Shown here piece after piece: positions 45,665 through 57,474 of a stretch of 64,000 nt of DNA (positions are counted from its first letter, which is position 1; each line of letters opens with the position of its first letter). Source of the stretch: Filosporella fistucella (lineage: Eukaryota > Ascomycota > Leotiomycetes > Helotiales); NCBI GenBank assembly GCA_030077755.1, contig JAQJZZ010000010.1, positions 1,364,001 to 1,428,000 of the forward strand, read 5' to 3'. The notes under the pieces are model-generated. The model saw nothing but the letters and a program-made list of their open reading frames with translations, had not been told where the DNA came from and did no database searches. A program made the position numbers and the translations under genes.

Positions 45665-48600
45665 TCAAACCTCTGCTGGGGGGTCTGACTTGGGTTCTAC
45701 AGCCTCATCAGCAGGTGGTGGATCTTCTGCTTCAGGTGGAGATTCGGCCATGGCATCAGCTTGAGTCATGCCATTCTGTCTCTCCCAAACCTCCTTTCGA
45801 ATTCTTTCATCCTTCATCTTCCTAGCTCGCTCAACCTCCTCGAAGCCACCAGCTTTCTTGAGTTTTCCCTCTTCCACAAACGACCCTAGCTCTTTTTGGA
45901 ATTCTCCTCCACGTCGACTCTCCAGCTCTTTCTGTCTCAGCTTTTCGGCACGTTCTATTGCTTCGAGTCGGTTCTCGTGATTTGGTTGCAAGGCTCTGAC
46001 TTCCCCGAGTACCCCTTCTTTCGCAACGGCAGGATCAGCTGCAGTGACGTGATTCAAACCTCGAGAGAGTACTCGGCCGGGTAACGATCCAGGGGCATCT
46101 TTCATTTGTTCCTTGGTGGCTTGTTCTACGAGGGCAAAAGTCTGCGACGCCTTCTCCAAGTCATCCTGTAGATCAGCGGCAAGCTCCTCAGACATAGTCA
46201 TCTCTTCCCGATCATTGCAGACTGTCTCGAGCTCCTTCTCCCAAATCTTTGTCCAGATAGGTCGTTCGCGCTTCAAGAAGTCCTGCATCTTCTTAAGCTC
46301 CATAGTAGCTTGTGAAATGTCTTTCGCTACTGTCTCGAGCTGGCGAGGTAGAGGTCGAACACCACGTATAACCACATCCTTGCGCAAATCTTCGACAATG
46401 TCTTGCAGATCATCAACTTGACCTACTAATTTATCGGAGTCTTCGTTGAGTGATTTTTTGCCTGCATTGACGTATGCACGGCCAGATTCACCCTTGATAT
46501 CAGGTATGGCTGCCTTTGCAGCTTCCAACTTCACAACGCTGGCTTTCTTACGGATTCCAGACATTGAGTTCTGGATGTCCGATTGAAAAGCAGAGAACGT
46601 TTGCCTCATGATCGCTAGATCTCGACGCATACTGTCGACCTCGCTGAGTTGGGCATGCGTATTTATCTTAGATGGACTTATGAGGGCGCCATTCATGCGC
46701 TGGCTGTCAACGTAGGTGGTTTTGGTAGACGTGCTAGGTGCAATCACCAATTTTGCAATTTCTTTTGCTGTATCCTGCTGACGGTCCGAGACACGCTGTA
46801 TTGTTGCTTGCTGGTCATCTACCGCGATTCTTACTCCCTCGACCATTTTCTTGATGCCTCCTAGCCCTTCATCGATATGCCGCTTGACCTCATCAAGTAC
46901 TTCAACGTTTAGCACAAGGACTGCCCGGTCTTTTATGTCATTCAGATCTTCTAGCTCGTGTCGGACCCCTGATACTGAGTCTTGTATATAAATCTCAGGC
47001 AGGTCAGCTCCATTGCTGTGAGTGTTCCAGGCAAATTTCTCGATAAATGCTAGTTGTAATCTTGCAATCGACAAGTCACTATACCCACCCGGCAGGACAA
47101 ACTTCTTGACTTTTGTCTTGTATTGTAAGAAAAGCGTTAACTCTTTCTCTGGCGGAGGAGACAACTCAGGCGTAAACTGGCTCTCTTCGTTTGATTGTGG
47201 CTGGGTTTGCTGTAACGTAGAATTTCTAGAACTCTGATGTTTCGGCGGATCTGGGAATTCTTCCGGACTCTTCACTTCAGCAGTGGGCAGGACCGGTAAC
47301 GAATCGGATGGTGGCCCTTGCAAAGTGGCACTCGGAGCATCGAAGTCAAGAATGGGCTGCCTTATTTTGTCTTCAGGCGTTTTCACAATAGGACTATCAT
47401 CCACTGGAGCGTTTTGAGGTGGTGCTAACTCAGGAGCATTTGCCCCTTCTTCAGAGATGCGACTTGGAATACGGGCTGGTGACAACTCTGTGGCCAGACG
47501 CGTTGACTGTTGTCGGACGTGTCGTTGATCTCCTCTGGTCTGAACCGCTCTCATGGACTCGCGGGCATCATTCCGACCGCGATTGGGTATGGGAGAATTC
47601 TGTGGAGGAGGAAGCATTGGTACGCCATTAGCCGGCGCCCCAAGATGTTTGGAGATTTGGTATGCAGAATATCGCCTGGATGCTCGCCTTTCGAGGTCGC
47701 CACCTCGCTGTAACGCTGCGAGAGCATTCTGCTGTTTTGGAGGCGGAGGTGGTGGAGGAAAGTTATCAACACTCAGCTCAGCAGACCCTCGCCTTGGCTG
47801 ACTTGTTGTATCCTCTGTCGGGTACGGTGGGAGCGGAAGAACTGGCATACTTTGCATAGTGGCGCTTGATAATGAAGACTGGTCGGATTGCGTTGAGGAG
47901 GCTCTTGATTGATCCCTTGCTGGGACACCCCTCCGACTTGATGCAGAAGACATTCTCGGCGGTACCCCAACCTCATTCTCTCTATCTTGCCCCCCATCTC
48001 GAAAGCTACCCTGAATTCCCTGATCCAGTAATGTAGTAAGACCGGTATTTGCAGTTCCAACGCTGCTCACACTGCCAACTCGAGGCATAGAAGGGTCGGC
48101 ATTTCCTCCTGGAGGATTTGTGCTGTCCCTGGACTGTTTCTGCCGCAGCTTCTGCTGTTTTCTTTTGAGACCGTGCAACAGATTTATGATAATATCGCGT
48201 ATTCGTGGCAAGTACTTTTCTAAGCTCTCTACACTCGCTTCTTGACTCAGCGTGGATTCGAGGATGTGACGGAGAAGCTCTGGAACATTGCCCAGATCAG
48301 ATGTATCGACATTAATTGCTGTAAATGCTCTGCAAGCGATGTTGAACTCATAGCCTAGTCGCACATAAACATCTGAGACCTGTGCATCTGTTGCCTGGTG
48401 GCGAGACCATTGTGTCAAGGTTTCAAGAAGTTGTTTGGTGGCTACCAGAAGGTGTGTTACGCTTTTTTCGATTTGGGATAGAGGAGGGGCATTTTGACTG
48501 CTTTGTGACGAGGACGAAGCTATACTGGCCTGCTTGGAGATGAAATAGATTAGCATTATATAGACCATAATACAACCATGAGGGATATAGCACAGCAAGA

Positions 48601-48805
48601 AGGGTATGCGCCATTCGCTGGCCACTTCACTCACGTTCTGCCTGCGGCTCCCATTCGTCATAGATTTGACGGATGAGGATGAAGTTCGTGGGAGTGCTCC
48701 AGGCCCAGGTGACATAGACCGAGCTGGTACAGTCGGAGGAGGTCCTGGGTCTGCAGCTGGTGATCGTCGCTGAATAGATCTTTGGGATGTCGGCGGCGCT
48801 TGCAT
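45665..48805 (-). CDS. bud6: Bud6 / actin-interacting protein 3
   Basis: Two exons, 48635-48805 and 45665-48532, give 1012 residues. Bud6 is a polarisome subunit that binds actin and formins and promotes filament nucleation at growing tips. An N-terminal Ser/Pro-rich part holds a conserved helical block (VTHLLVATKQLLETLTQWSR, about 100-120). The middle is disordered. The AIP3 domain starts at KELTLFLQYKTKVKKFVLPGG and continues through YIQDSVSGVRHELEDLNDIKD into long coiled coils with KRERPIWTKIWEKELETVC. An open frame continues upstream of 48805 but only with TTG, so I start at the first ATG. The intron (48533-48634, 102 nt) has no stop in frame and a length divisible by three. Its acceptor is a tandem AAGCAG; using the second AG moves the exon edge to 48529 and drops one Gln. 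Confidence 0.93.
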   Translation of the reverse strand: MQAPPTSQRSIQRRSPAADPGPPPTVPARSMSPGPGALPRTSSSSVKSMTNGSRRQNVSEVASEWRIPFLLCYIPHGCIMVYIMLIYFISKQASIASSSSQSSQNAPPLSQIEKSVTHLLVATKQLLETLTQWSRHQATDAQVSDVYVRLGYEFNIACRAFTAINVDTSDLGNVPELLRHILESTLSQEASVESLEKYLPRIRDIIINLLHGLKRKQQKLRQKQSRDSTNPPGGNADPSMPRVGSVSSVGTANTGLTTLLDQGIQGSFRDGGQDRENEVGVPPRMSSASSRRGVPARDQSRASSTQSDQSSLSSATMQSMPVLPLPPYPTEDTTSQPRRGSAELSVDNFPPPPPPPKQQNALAALQRGGDLERRASRRYSAYQISKHLGAPANGVPMLPPPQNSPIPNRGRNDARESMRAVQTRGDQRHVRQQSTRLATELSPARIPSRISEEGANAPELAPPQNAPVDDSPIVKTPEDKIRQPILDFDAPSATLQGPPSDSLPVLPTAEVKSPEEFPDPPKHQSSRNSTLQQTQPQSNEESQFTPELSPPPEKELTLFLQYKTKVKKFVLPGGYSDLSIARLQLAFIEKFAWNTHSNGADLPEIYIQDSVSGVRHELEDLNDIKDRAVLVLNVEVLDEVKRHIDEGLGGIKKMVEGVRIAVDDQQATIQRVSDRQQDTAKEIAKLVIAPSTSTKTTYVDSQRMNGALISPSKINTHAQLSEVDSMRRDLAIMRQTFSAFQSDIQNSMSGIRKKASVVKLEAAKAAIPDIKGESGRAYVNAGKKSLNEDSDKLVGQVDDLQDIVEDLRKDVVIRGVRPLPRQLETVAKDISQATMELKKMQDFLKRERPIWTKIWEKELETVCNDREEMTMSEELAADLQDDLEKASQTFALVEQATKEQMKDAPGSLPGRVLSRGLNHVTAADPAVAKEGVLGEVRALQPNHENRLEAIERAEKLRQKELESRRGGEFQKELGSFVEEGKLKKAGGFEEVERARKMKDERIRKEVWERQNGMTQADAMAESPPEAEDPPPADEAVEPKSDPPAEV

Positions 48806-51399
48806 GTCTGCGATCAAATTCCCTTCTGACAAAAATTTAAAGCTCTAGCAAAGCATCATATCATCATGCGCCGGTCTAGAATTCAATCGAAGTTTATGTT
48901 TGTGCAAAGCCAGATGTCAGAATTTCGGCGGCGTTGTGAAGGTCGAGTTGTCTCACAGGTGCTCGAGATACGAATGCTCCAGGACGGAGTCAAGGCTATT
49001 CGCTGTCACCGAAACGAGAAGTTTATCCGATCCGACAATGACTGAAACACATGCCACGGGGAATATTAATCACAAACTTTTGGAAGAGCTTCGAAAGTTT
49101 ATTGTATGTGAATGACCTATATAGAAAGGTTACAGAGTTCTTGTTAGTTCTCATTCTTTCGGATGACAGAAACCTTGTTTGTCACTCTGACTTGTATTCA
49201 CCTACACTGACGTTGGTCAAACCCCAAAGTGCGTACCTGATGTAGGACAAATTTATGGAATGATCCCCAAATCCTGGCCTTCTTTAGATTTATCTTTTAC
49301 GAACAACCTTAGAGTGACTAAGCAATCTTACTTTTCGTTAAAGCAATGAGAATGATGTTTACTTTTTAGATTAATAAAGACCTGCTAAAATTTGTCTGAA
49401 CACTGGATACTAAAATCCACTATTAAGGAATTGGTGAGAATGAGAGTGGTGTACTTTCACAAAATATATCTTGAATAGGGTACCTAGCGGTTTCGACCGT
49501 TGCACTATATGGCATGAGACATGTGTATTCAATAATTGCAAGAGCTAGATTATGCTTTTTGTGCAATTCGAGACTTATGTTACTGCAGCAGACGTTTAGT
49601 GGAAAAAATAACATTTGAGCATTCGATTCATCTTTCGGAATTTGCTCAAGGTAAGTAGGCATGTAGAGAAAAGGCCAATCCAACACCCGGATAGATTCGT
49701 TATCGCCTATTGCAGCATCATAATAACAACTAGATTTTGTCGGGTTTTCAACGCTGTTTCTTTATTGGCAATTAGATGATGTTCTCTTGAAGCTGTAATT
49801 TGGGCAAGGGCTGATCTTCGAACAATCTTGGATACAAGGCCATAAGCGGCACACACCATTGCTGCCAATTTCCAGGACTGATTCCCACGAAGATCAAGCC
49901 CCATCAAGAATAAGCTCCACTTGATTCTTGGCAAAGAGTGTTTCAAGATCATGAAATTATGTTTCTCCAGCAAGCGTGACCTAATCAGCACAATGTGCAG
50001 CTGCAGGCCCAAGGCTTGTTAAGCATGTGTTTGCACCTTGTCTAATAACTATATTGCGGTCGGCGAGGCTTTTTTTCCATTGAAGGCATTCAGGCCCTGG
50101 GTACTTTAGAAAGCTTATATGAGAGGTTCATGTGCTTCCCTCGACTTGAATTTTTTTGAATTCAAGCTCGTGACCCACGATGCTCGGTATATTTGATTGG
50201 CCAGGTGCCTGTTGCATTGCTTGCATTGATTGATTGGTTCAGCAGCAAGGAGCCGCCCGTAGTTCTTGTCAACCTTTTTCTTAGAACACCTCTATGATCG
50301 CCAAAATCTGGGGAGAGTAGCAAGAGTGGAGTGGACGTGTCTATTTTTGTGGTCGATGGCATAGAAGGACAGACGAAGAGAAGGGTGATAGAGTGAGCGA
50401 GGCAGAACGCACGGTAGGGGACGATGAGTCGTTGTTATTGGACCGAGATCTTGTACGAAGAAAGAAAAACACCCACAAGAAAAGAAGCAATCCATCCGAC
50501 CCCGTTTCGTGTTTCGTTTTCTCAACGATTATCACTCGCACGGTATTTGGACATGCTGTTCGTGTGAGGTGAGGGAGGCGGAGTGTACGGTACGGTACCC
50601 AGGAAGGCTCGTGCGTGGGTGGAGAATAGTACGGTGGCCAGGCTGCGGACAGGGCTTGACACGACAAGGGAAGGCAGTGGGCAATGGCAGACGAGGCGAA
50701 CGAAGCGGCGGATTTCCAGGAAAGAAAATAATAAAATCATTCACTACCAAATTGATCGTGCGAGCGTCAAAACTCCGGTGTCACTAGGTTATCCTTAGGA
50801 AGAAGATAAGAAGCTGTTAGACTAATTTACTAGTGAGTGGTGATGTAGTTGTCGAAGAAAACCTAAGTAGAAATAGGTACCTTAGGTATATGGGTACGAC
50901 AGCTTAACTTGCCGTACAAATGATAAATTGTGATGTTGAAGTACGGAACGCTAGTTAAGGCAAAGCATCCAGAAAGCAAAGCAGTGATTAAGTACGAGGA
51001 TTTTTATCTGGTATGGAACAGAGTGAAGTAGGTAGTGATTGCAGTTGCATAGCTATGCATGTCTGCTCTGCTCTCGATTTTGATTATACCAACTCTTACA
51101 TTCCCTGACATTGATCGTCATCATTCTACCGCCGGGATATTCCAAACGAATGTCTATATTTCGAGAAGGCTCTTGCTAGATATCTTCTACAGCAACTTTA
51201 GCTAGCATCTGTCCTCTAAGGAGCTAATTGACCCTCTTCCAGGTTTCCTTAGAAGTTGTGCAGTGAAGCAGGCAGACCACAACATATCAGACCGCAGCCC
51301 AGCACAACGATCAGAGCAGCCCGAGGCGGACCAGGCGAAACGAGAGCAGACTGCACTTGAAGAACAATAGGTACTTACTGTGACCCCGGCCAGACTCTA
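48806..51399. other. Intergenic, 2.6 kb
   Basis: Bud6 promoter on the left and distal promoter of the ataxin-2-like gene on the right. Minus-strand frames at 49423-49686, 49707-50012 and 50162-50667 have no recognisable product or good splice partners. Confidence 0.45.
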
Positions 51400-52434
51400 G
51401 ATACCGCCCCGTTCTCTCTCTGTCTCTTTCTCTCTTGTCATCCTCCACCCTTCTGCCTTCTTGCCTTGCCTTGCCTCCCTCCTGAGGTCCTCTCGTCAGA
51501 TTCTCTTCGCCCAGATCGCCTCAAGGGCGACCTTTCTTTCCCTCCTCCCACCTACACCTCCCACCTCACGCCCTCACCTCACGGATCCAGATTAGAGCTC
51601 CCGAACAAACTTACCAGGGGGTCTGTGGTTAACCAGCCAGTGACAAGACAGATTCAGAAACACCGCTAACCTAACCTACCCTACCGCCGTCTACCGAACG
51701 ACAGTTCTTCCCTTTTCCAACGTTCCTCCAGTCTTGCTCAGTCTTGCTGCTTCGGACGATCTCCTTCTCCCATCTCCATCTCTTCTTTTTTCCCTCCACC
51801 CCATCTCTCAATCTGCTGCCCGCCTGCGGTGTTGATGGCCAGAGATTCGTGTACAAGGACCGGAGCGCAGATTTGACTTCTTTTTCCATTCTTGAGCGCT
51901 TTTTCGTCGTTAATTTGGTCGCACACCATCCATCCTTCCATCCTCCATCGATCGCTTGCTGGTCTGCATTGCACTGCACTGCGCTGGAAAGGACTGGTCC
52001 CAAACCTCAACACAACTCGCCTTAATCCGCTCGACTCTACATACTCCTTCCCTTCATCGACCTGTTGAACCGTCTTGATCTGAGATCGTCTGCTACTCCA
52101 ACATTGGAGGTTGCGAAGAGGAGAGCAGGAGGGCCTCGCAATAATTTCCAATCTTCCGAGGTGAGACACCCTGAGCTGCCCAGCCACTTTTTCCACAGGG
52201 ACATGCACGACCTTTTGGGCCCTCTAGACTTCTTCAATGCAGTTTATCAAGTAGCTATTGGGTCATCGCACCATTGCGCGTGTACTGACGATTTTCGTTC
52301 AACCAGACAGATTGATTTGTTTCGAAGAGCTTGCCTCGCAAGCCAGGGGTTTTATCGTCACCCTTCACCAAGTTAACATCGGCGCCGCTGCTCATCACTT
52401 GCACTTCGTTGCTCGTTGGTACTTGACATATTAA
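51400..52434 (+). promoter_or_regulatory. Pyrimidine-rich promoter/leader of the ataxin-2-like gene
   Basis: Long CT-rich tracts (about 51410-51480 and 51740-51830), including three CCTTG repeats near 51456-51474, are typical of filamentous fungal core promoters and 5' leaders. No coding frame here resembles a protein. The likely leader ends at a GTAAGC donor at 52435. Confidence 0.5.
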
Positions 52435-52602
52435 GTAAGCCTCCCGCGTTGTCTTTGTTGCAAATGTCTTCCTTCAAATGTTCACTTTCATGTCGAGCTA
52501 CTTCCGCCAGCACATGACGTTACGCAGCCTGGTCGAGGACCAAATTCAACGTCCTCCCCCACAAAATGTGTGTCCAACTTTACTGATCAAATCTTCACCC
52601 AG
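52435..52602 (+). other. Probable leader intron of the ataxin-2-like gene
   Basis: A GTAAGC donor at 52435, a TACTGAT branch site at 52581-52587 and a CACCCAG acceptor ending at 52602 form a good fungal intron. The next ATG downstream is 52695, in a strong context (ACCATGG), which supports it as the start codon. Confidence 0.5.
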
Positions 52603-52694
52603 AGTCATACCAGCACACCATTGAACTATTCCCCTCTGCTGTAAACAAAGCCCACTTCAATTTCAACAATAATTGGCTGGTCGGCGCGACGACC

Positions 52695-55663
52695 ATGGTA
52701 CAGGGCAAGAAAGGCAGCGACATGTCGAACGGAAACCAGAAATACCAACAACCCAACACGCCTTTCCAACGCAAGGATATGGCAGATACTCCAAAGGGAC
52801 GACAGAATGGTTTGTTGAACACCCTCACGACCTCCTCAGCAACTGATTATTTTTCAGGTAATGCTAGCTCTTTCCGCACAGACAGCGCGATCTCTGGCAG
52901 CCGGAATCAAAACGAGCGAGTCCTTCAAAGATGGGTTCCTGACGCACCAGCCGATATTGATGGCTCATTGGAGTCTACACGAATGCGCTCTACAGGTGGT
53001 GCAGCTTGGGATCAATTTGCGGAGAACGAGAGACGTTTTGGGTTGAAAACAGATTATGACGAGAACATCTATACCACTGCCATTGACAAAAACCACCCAC
53101 AATATAAACAGAGACTTGCGGATGCGGAGAAGAAGGCTCGAGAAATCGAGCGTAGTGTTACCAACAACTCCCACGTGGCAGAGGAGCGCATACAGAATAA
53201 CCTGGCCGCTGAAGAGAATGGCCTTGATGAGGAGGACAAGTAAGTTCACTTCCCCTCCGCTTCAACAGTTTATACTTACAACATGCAGATATAGCGGTGT
53301 TCGGAGACAAGACTTTCCCCCACTATCATCATCCAACAATAAGTATACTCCTCCCGCCCGCCGAGCACCCACAGGTCAATCGACTGTCAGCGGAGCCCCG
53401 GTCGATCCAGCCATCATCTCCTCGCAACTTGCTCGACCTGATAAGCCAGCAGTCGAGAAGAACAAGACTCCTGCAGCCCCCAAGCAACCGAAGCCTGAAG
53501 CCGCTACCCCTCCCGCCACAACAGAATCTAGCGTTGCTGCCACTCCGGAGCCCAAGCGACCTGTCGCTAGTATTCCATCTGTTACCTCTACCAGTATGAA
53601 TTCTACAAATCGTACCGCATCCCCGCAAACTAAGACTGAGCCCCCCCCAAACGCCACCGCTACTGTTGAGCGTGATGTTGCTACTGCTTTTAAAAACTTC
53701 GCCGCGTCCCAACGAAAGAACGTTGAGAACTCTCGGAATGCTCGAGCTAGAAATGATAAGGAGATCAAGTTGAATGACTTGAAGAAGTTTGCGGATAATT
53801 TCAAACTCAACACTCCAGTGCCTTCAGACCTCGTTTCAATTATCGCAAAAGACCCAGCGAAACAGAAAGAAATTCAGGAAAAAGCGAAGCGAAATGCGGA
53901 GGAAGCCAAAATCAATCCTTCTGAGGGTGTAAAGCCTATCCCGCTTCCAACTGAGACTCGCCCCTCGCAACGTCCAGTTCCTGCCACGCATGGAACTTCA
54001 CCATCCAATATCCCAAGTCGGCAAAATACCAGCCGCAATCCCGGATTTGCACATCAAAGCAGCAACTACAGAGCCTCATCACAAGTTCCTCAGCCTGCCA
54101 ATCAGCAGACCCGTACTACTGTTGGTGGTCTTGGAAATCGACTGAGGAGCATTGAGCAAAGTAAGAGCTCTCAACTTCCACAACCGGCCCCAATTCCTGC
54201 ACATGAGACTAGACAACCTCCAACTGGCCCAGCCAATAACAATACCGATCCGAACTTTTCACGACGATCAAGTGGAGTCGCAAGCGCACAAGGACTCAGA
54301 TTGAACCCCACCATCAGCGAGTTCCGACCGAGTCCTCATGCTGCAACCTTCAACCCAAATAATCCAAGCAGTGGGTCCAGCCCTAGATCAGCTGTTGATG
54401 CCGTTGCACCAGCTCCTACCTCACGCTCCTTGCTAAGTCGAAAGCCCATCCCTGATTCGGAGCGACCGACTTTCGATGGCAAATTCAACGCTCTCGCATT
54501 CATCAAGACCATCAAACCTCCAGCTGAGAAGAATTGGAGTTATACAGGCGGTATAAAGCCCGCATACGATACACATCCCCTGTGGAGAACACCAACCGGA
54601 GATGAGAAGCCCGAGTCGCCTATGTTGATGACCTATGTCAAACAATTTGAGATGACACCTTTTCCTCCCCAAACGATGTCGTCTCCCAACCCTTCCCACG
54701 TGATCCCCCAGCCTCCTCATCAGCATCAATTGCCATTCCACATGCAAAACAACATGCACAATATGGGCTCTAGACAATCACCGCGTCAGCCGCCTATGGG
54801 CTTACACGGCAACCAACACCATGGGCCGACACCACCATTCAATGACCACGATGGCCACAGGATGATGCCCTCACATTCGGCTCAATCTTTTGGTCAATCG
54901 CCACGCATTCAGAATGTACCAATGCCATATCCATCGCCCATGGGCCAACCTGCTCAAATGGCCGCTTACAACGCACAGATTCTTCCACAATTTCCTGGTG
55001 GCCCACCAATGCCTCCATACCGCTCTCTATCTTCAAGCCATCAGTTTGGTCCCCAGCAAGCTCACATGGGTCCCATCATGATGCAGAACCCTAACGCTAC
55101 ATTTCTCACTTCACAAGGAATGGCACCTGGCCCGCCATTGATGTATGGACCTCCTGGAGGACAAGGTGCGCCGTTCATGCAGCCAGCTATGCAACCAGGC
55201 AATGGACCTCCACAAATGCCAGGCGTCAATGGCTTTCCTAGCCCTGGAGGGAGACCTGTTGCACCTATGATGATGAACCAAGGATCCCAACAAGGTCATG
55301 GTCAACCGATGTATGGTATGAACCCTGGTATGAGCCCAGGCCCTCAATTTGGGAACGTTGCACCTATCTACGCGCAGCAGCCTCCAGGACAGAGTAAGTT
55401 CTTAACAGTTCTCCATATTTCGGCCGCTTGACTAATTGAATGTAGTGCAAATGCGTGGTTATGGAGGCCCCAATCAATTCGGAACCAGTCCTCAACAGAT
55501 GCATAATAATTTTGGTCCTCAGCAGCATCGGAATCATCCCAATGGTAATTACAATAATAAGAATTTCCAGGGTCAGGGCCCACATCAGAGTAGCCCAGCC
55601 AACGGTCAGGTCCCCAATGGTCCTCAAGCACGAGCAGCTGAGGGATCTGAGGAGACAAAATGA
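52695..55663 (+). CDS. pbp1: Ataxin-2 / Pbp1 homologue, LsmAD and PAM2 motif
   Basis: Four exons, 52695-52809, 52858-53239, 53289-55393 and 55446-55663, give 939 residues. Pbp1 binds poly(A)-binding protein and acts in mRNA stability, stress granules and TOR signalling. The LsmAD domain is clear (WDQFAENERRFGLKTDYDEN from about 85, then HVAEERIQNNLA). It is followed by DEEDKYSGVRRQDFPPL, YTPPARRAPTGQ, a charged helix, and a PAM2-type PABP-binding motif (LNPTISEFRP, 504-513). The rest is Gln/Pro/Met-rich low complexity of prion-like type. The N terminus is odd: relatives have a full Lsm domain before LsmAD, yet here only what may be its last part (MVQGKKG onward) is present. The first intron (48 nt, donor GTTTGT) is stop-free and could be retained. 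Confidence 0.88.
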
Positions 55664-56299
55664 ATGCCTCCGACCGCTCATACGTGATAAGCGGCTTCGA
55701 TGCAATGCATCATCTGTATTTTCAGCACTAATTGATTATTGCTTGACACCACTATTGGTTTCTTTGCATATTTACAGTTGCTGTATTGATAGGAAGAAGG
55801 TCAGGCTTTGCTTGGATGACGGCACACAGGCTGGCTATCAGAGCATTGGATTGACGTTGACCCGTGCCATCTCGAGCGCTTTGGGTGCGTTTCACAAACT
55901 CTTTGCTCCTTCGTTAGCTTACATATTTCGAGGAGATAACTGATGACTATCAGTAAAGACAGCCTCCTATTGTTTCGCGAGGAGCCAATTGTCATGGACA
56001 ATTCCGACTCCAGACACAGCCTAAAGGGAGGATAGGGAGGGCCATCGCATTGCTCGAGTTCAGTAGAACAGGAGTGGATGTACATGGTGAAGCTGATCGG
56101 CATGGCCGAGGAAATCGTTGGGTCTGGTTATGGTTATCAAGGATTTTCGAACAAGGGTGGAGACAGGCTATGGAACTTTGAGGTGCATTATCTCTCGTGG
56201 TTGTATCATAGCTCCGGGTCAAATTACACCTTCTTAAAACAGCGTTGTGTTTGATGACTACAGCCCAAGGCGAGGAACTAGAATGAGTTGCTAAGTATT
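55664..56299. other. Convergent intergenic region
   Basis: Shared 3' flanks of the ataxin-2-like gene and the Atl1 gene. No other feature recognised. Confidence 0.55.
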
Positions 56300-56954
56300 T
56301 CATTCATTTTCGGAATCATCTTCTGGAAGAATGCCAGCTGCAGCTTCGCTTGGGAGTTGTTTTGGGAACCACCCATACTCTGAAAAGTCTACCATCAATT
56401 CTCCTAATCCTCCTGTATTGACTATGACCCCTTCTGCCCGTAGGGCTTGGGCCTGATGAATAGTTCCGGAAGGATGCCCCCTCGTCAATCGTGTTAGCTT
56501 TTAGGTATTGCGACGAAAATTAGTTACCATGTACCTAGGTGATATGATGCCTTTTGAATTGATGACTCGCTGCCAAGGGACTAAAGATAATTAGTCGTTT
56601 AATGCAAGATGAATATGTGGCCAAAGGATTATGACAATAGAGCAAGAGACGCTATTGTGGTTAACTGGAGAAAATGAAAAAGAGACTTTACCATTCCCAT
56701 TATGAAATGTCATAAACGGGTCTGAGGAGAGGTGCTTGAGACACACTCCAACCTGGCGTGGCCTTTGTGCTATAGAAGTCAGCACTGTCGCTGTCGTGAT
56801 AGTCGTTTTGTATTCCATCAGGAGTCGTTGAGGACCTACGGGTACCAATAAGCTTTGCAATATGTCCGTAACTTGTGACTTTCCCACGTGGTATTTCTTG
56901 AATCGCGCTGTATACGGCATGGAAGAAAGCCTCGGCTTCATCAGTGCGAGCCAT
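56300..56954 (-). CDS. atl1: Alkyltransferase-like DNA repair protein Atl1
   Basis: Four exons, 56840-56954, 56692-56769, 56535-56580 and 56300-56480, give 139 residues. The fold is the DNA-binding domain of O6-alkylguanine-DNA methyltransferase: FFHAVYSAIQEIPRGKVTSYGHIAKLIG (10-37), then RPRQVGVCLKHL with the arginine-finger helix. The active-site motif, PCHRV in true methyltransferases, is PWQRV here, with W67 replacing the acceptor cysteine. This defines the ATL group, which cannot transfer alkyl groups but flags O6-alkylguanine for nucleotide excision repair. SPRGHPSGTIHQAQALRAEGV closes the fold and also fixes the third intron, whose donor is the first GT after CCTAG. A short acidic tail follows (PEDDSENE). 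Assignment is firm on the Trp and the surrounding helices. Confidence 0.93.
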
Positions 56955-57474
56955 CCTTATAGACGTTATCCCAACATGAATGGTTAGCTTGTTAGTAATT
57001 GTAAACGCTAAAGTACCACCCATAAGCGCAGAAGCGTCCAAGCGTCCACCACCATGTCAACTTAACGCGCTGTCAGGTGACAGCTCTCGAGCTGCCCTGA
57101 AAATCATCAATCAATGGCCTTGGAAGCAATGAGAAAGCCCCAAATCTCATAGACGAACTTATGGCTCAAGCCATAGAGGTCATTCAATACATTTAATCCA
57201 TATGATGCTGAACAACCATCAGAATTCAGCTCCACTAAGTTCCTTTCCCAGCCACACACTTTACACGTCGGCGAGACTTGTTTTACTCCCAATGACCCAG
57301 CCACCTATTGCCAACAGGTAAGCTCAAGCACTCCTATATTATTGTGAAGTTAGTACAAACGTAAATAGTTTTCATTGACCGAAAACAAAGATTGCCCTGT
57401 GCTGACCCCTACGCCTCTGTAGCCTCTTTGCCATTTAAAGTTCCACAACCGACCATATCGAGGCAAAGTACATT
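56955..57474. other. Divergent promoter region
   Basis: 520 bases between Atl1 (leftward) and the cysteine-rich GPI gene (rightward), so it probably holds both promoters. A 65-codon minus-strand frame at 57107-57304 contains CKVCGWERN but has no supported gene structure. Confidence 0.55.

Noticed and set aside
48806..48832. Upstream extension of Bud6 (nine more codons)
   Set aside because: It would begin with TTG; the first ATG is at 48805 and gives a normal start.
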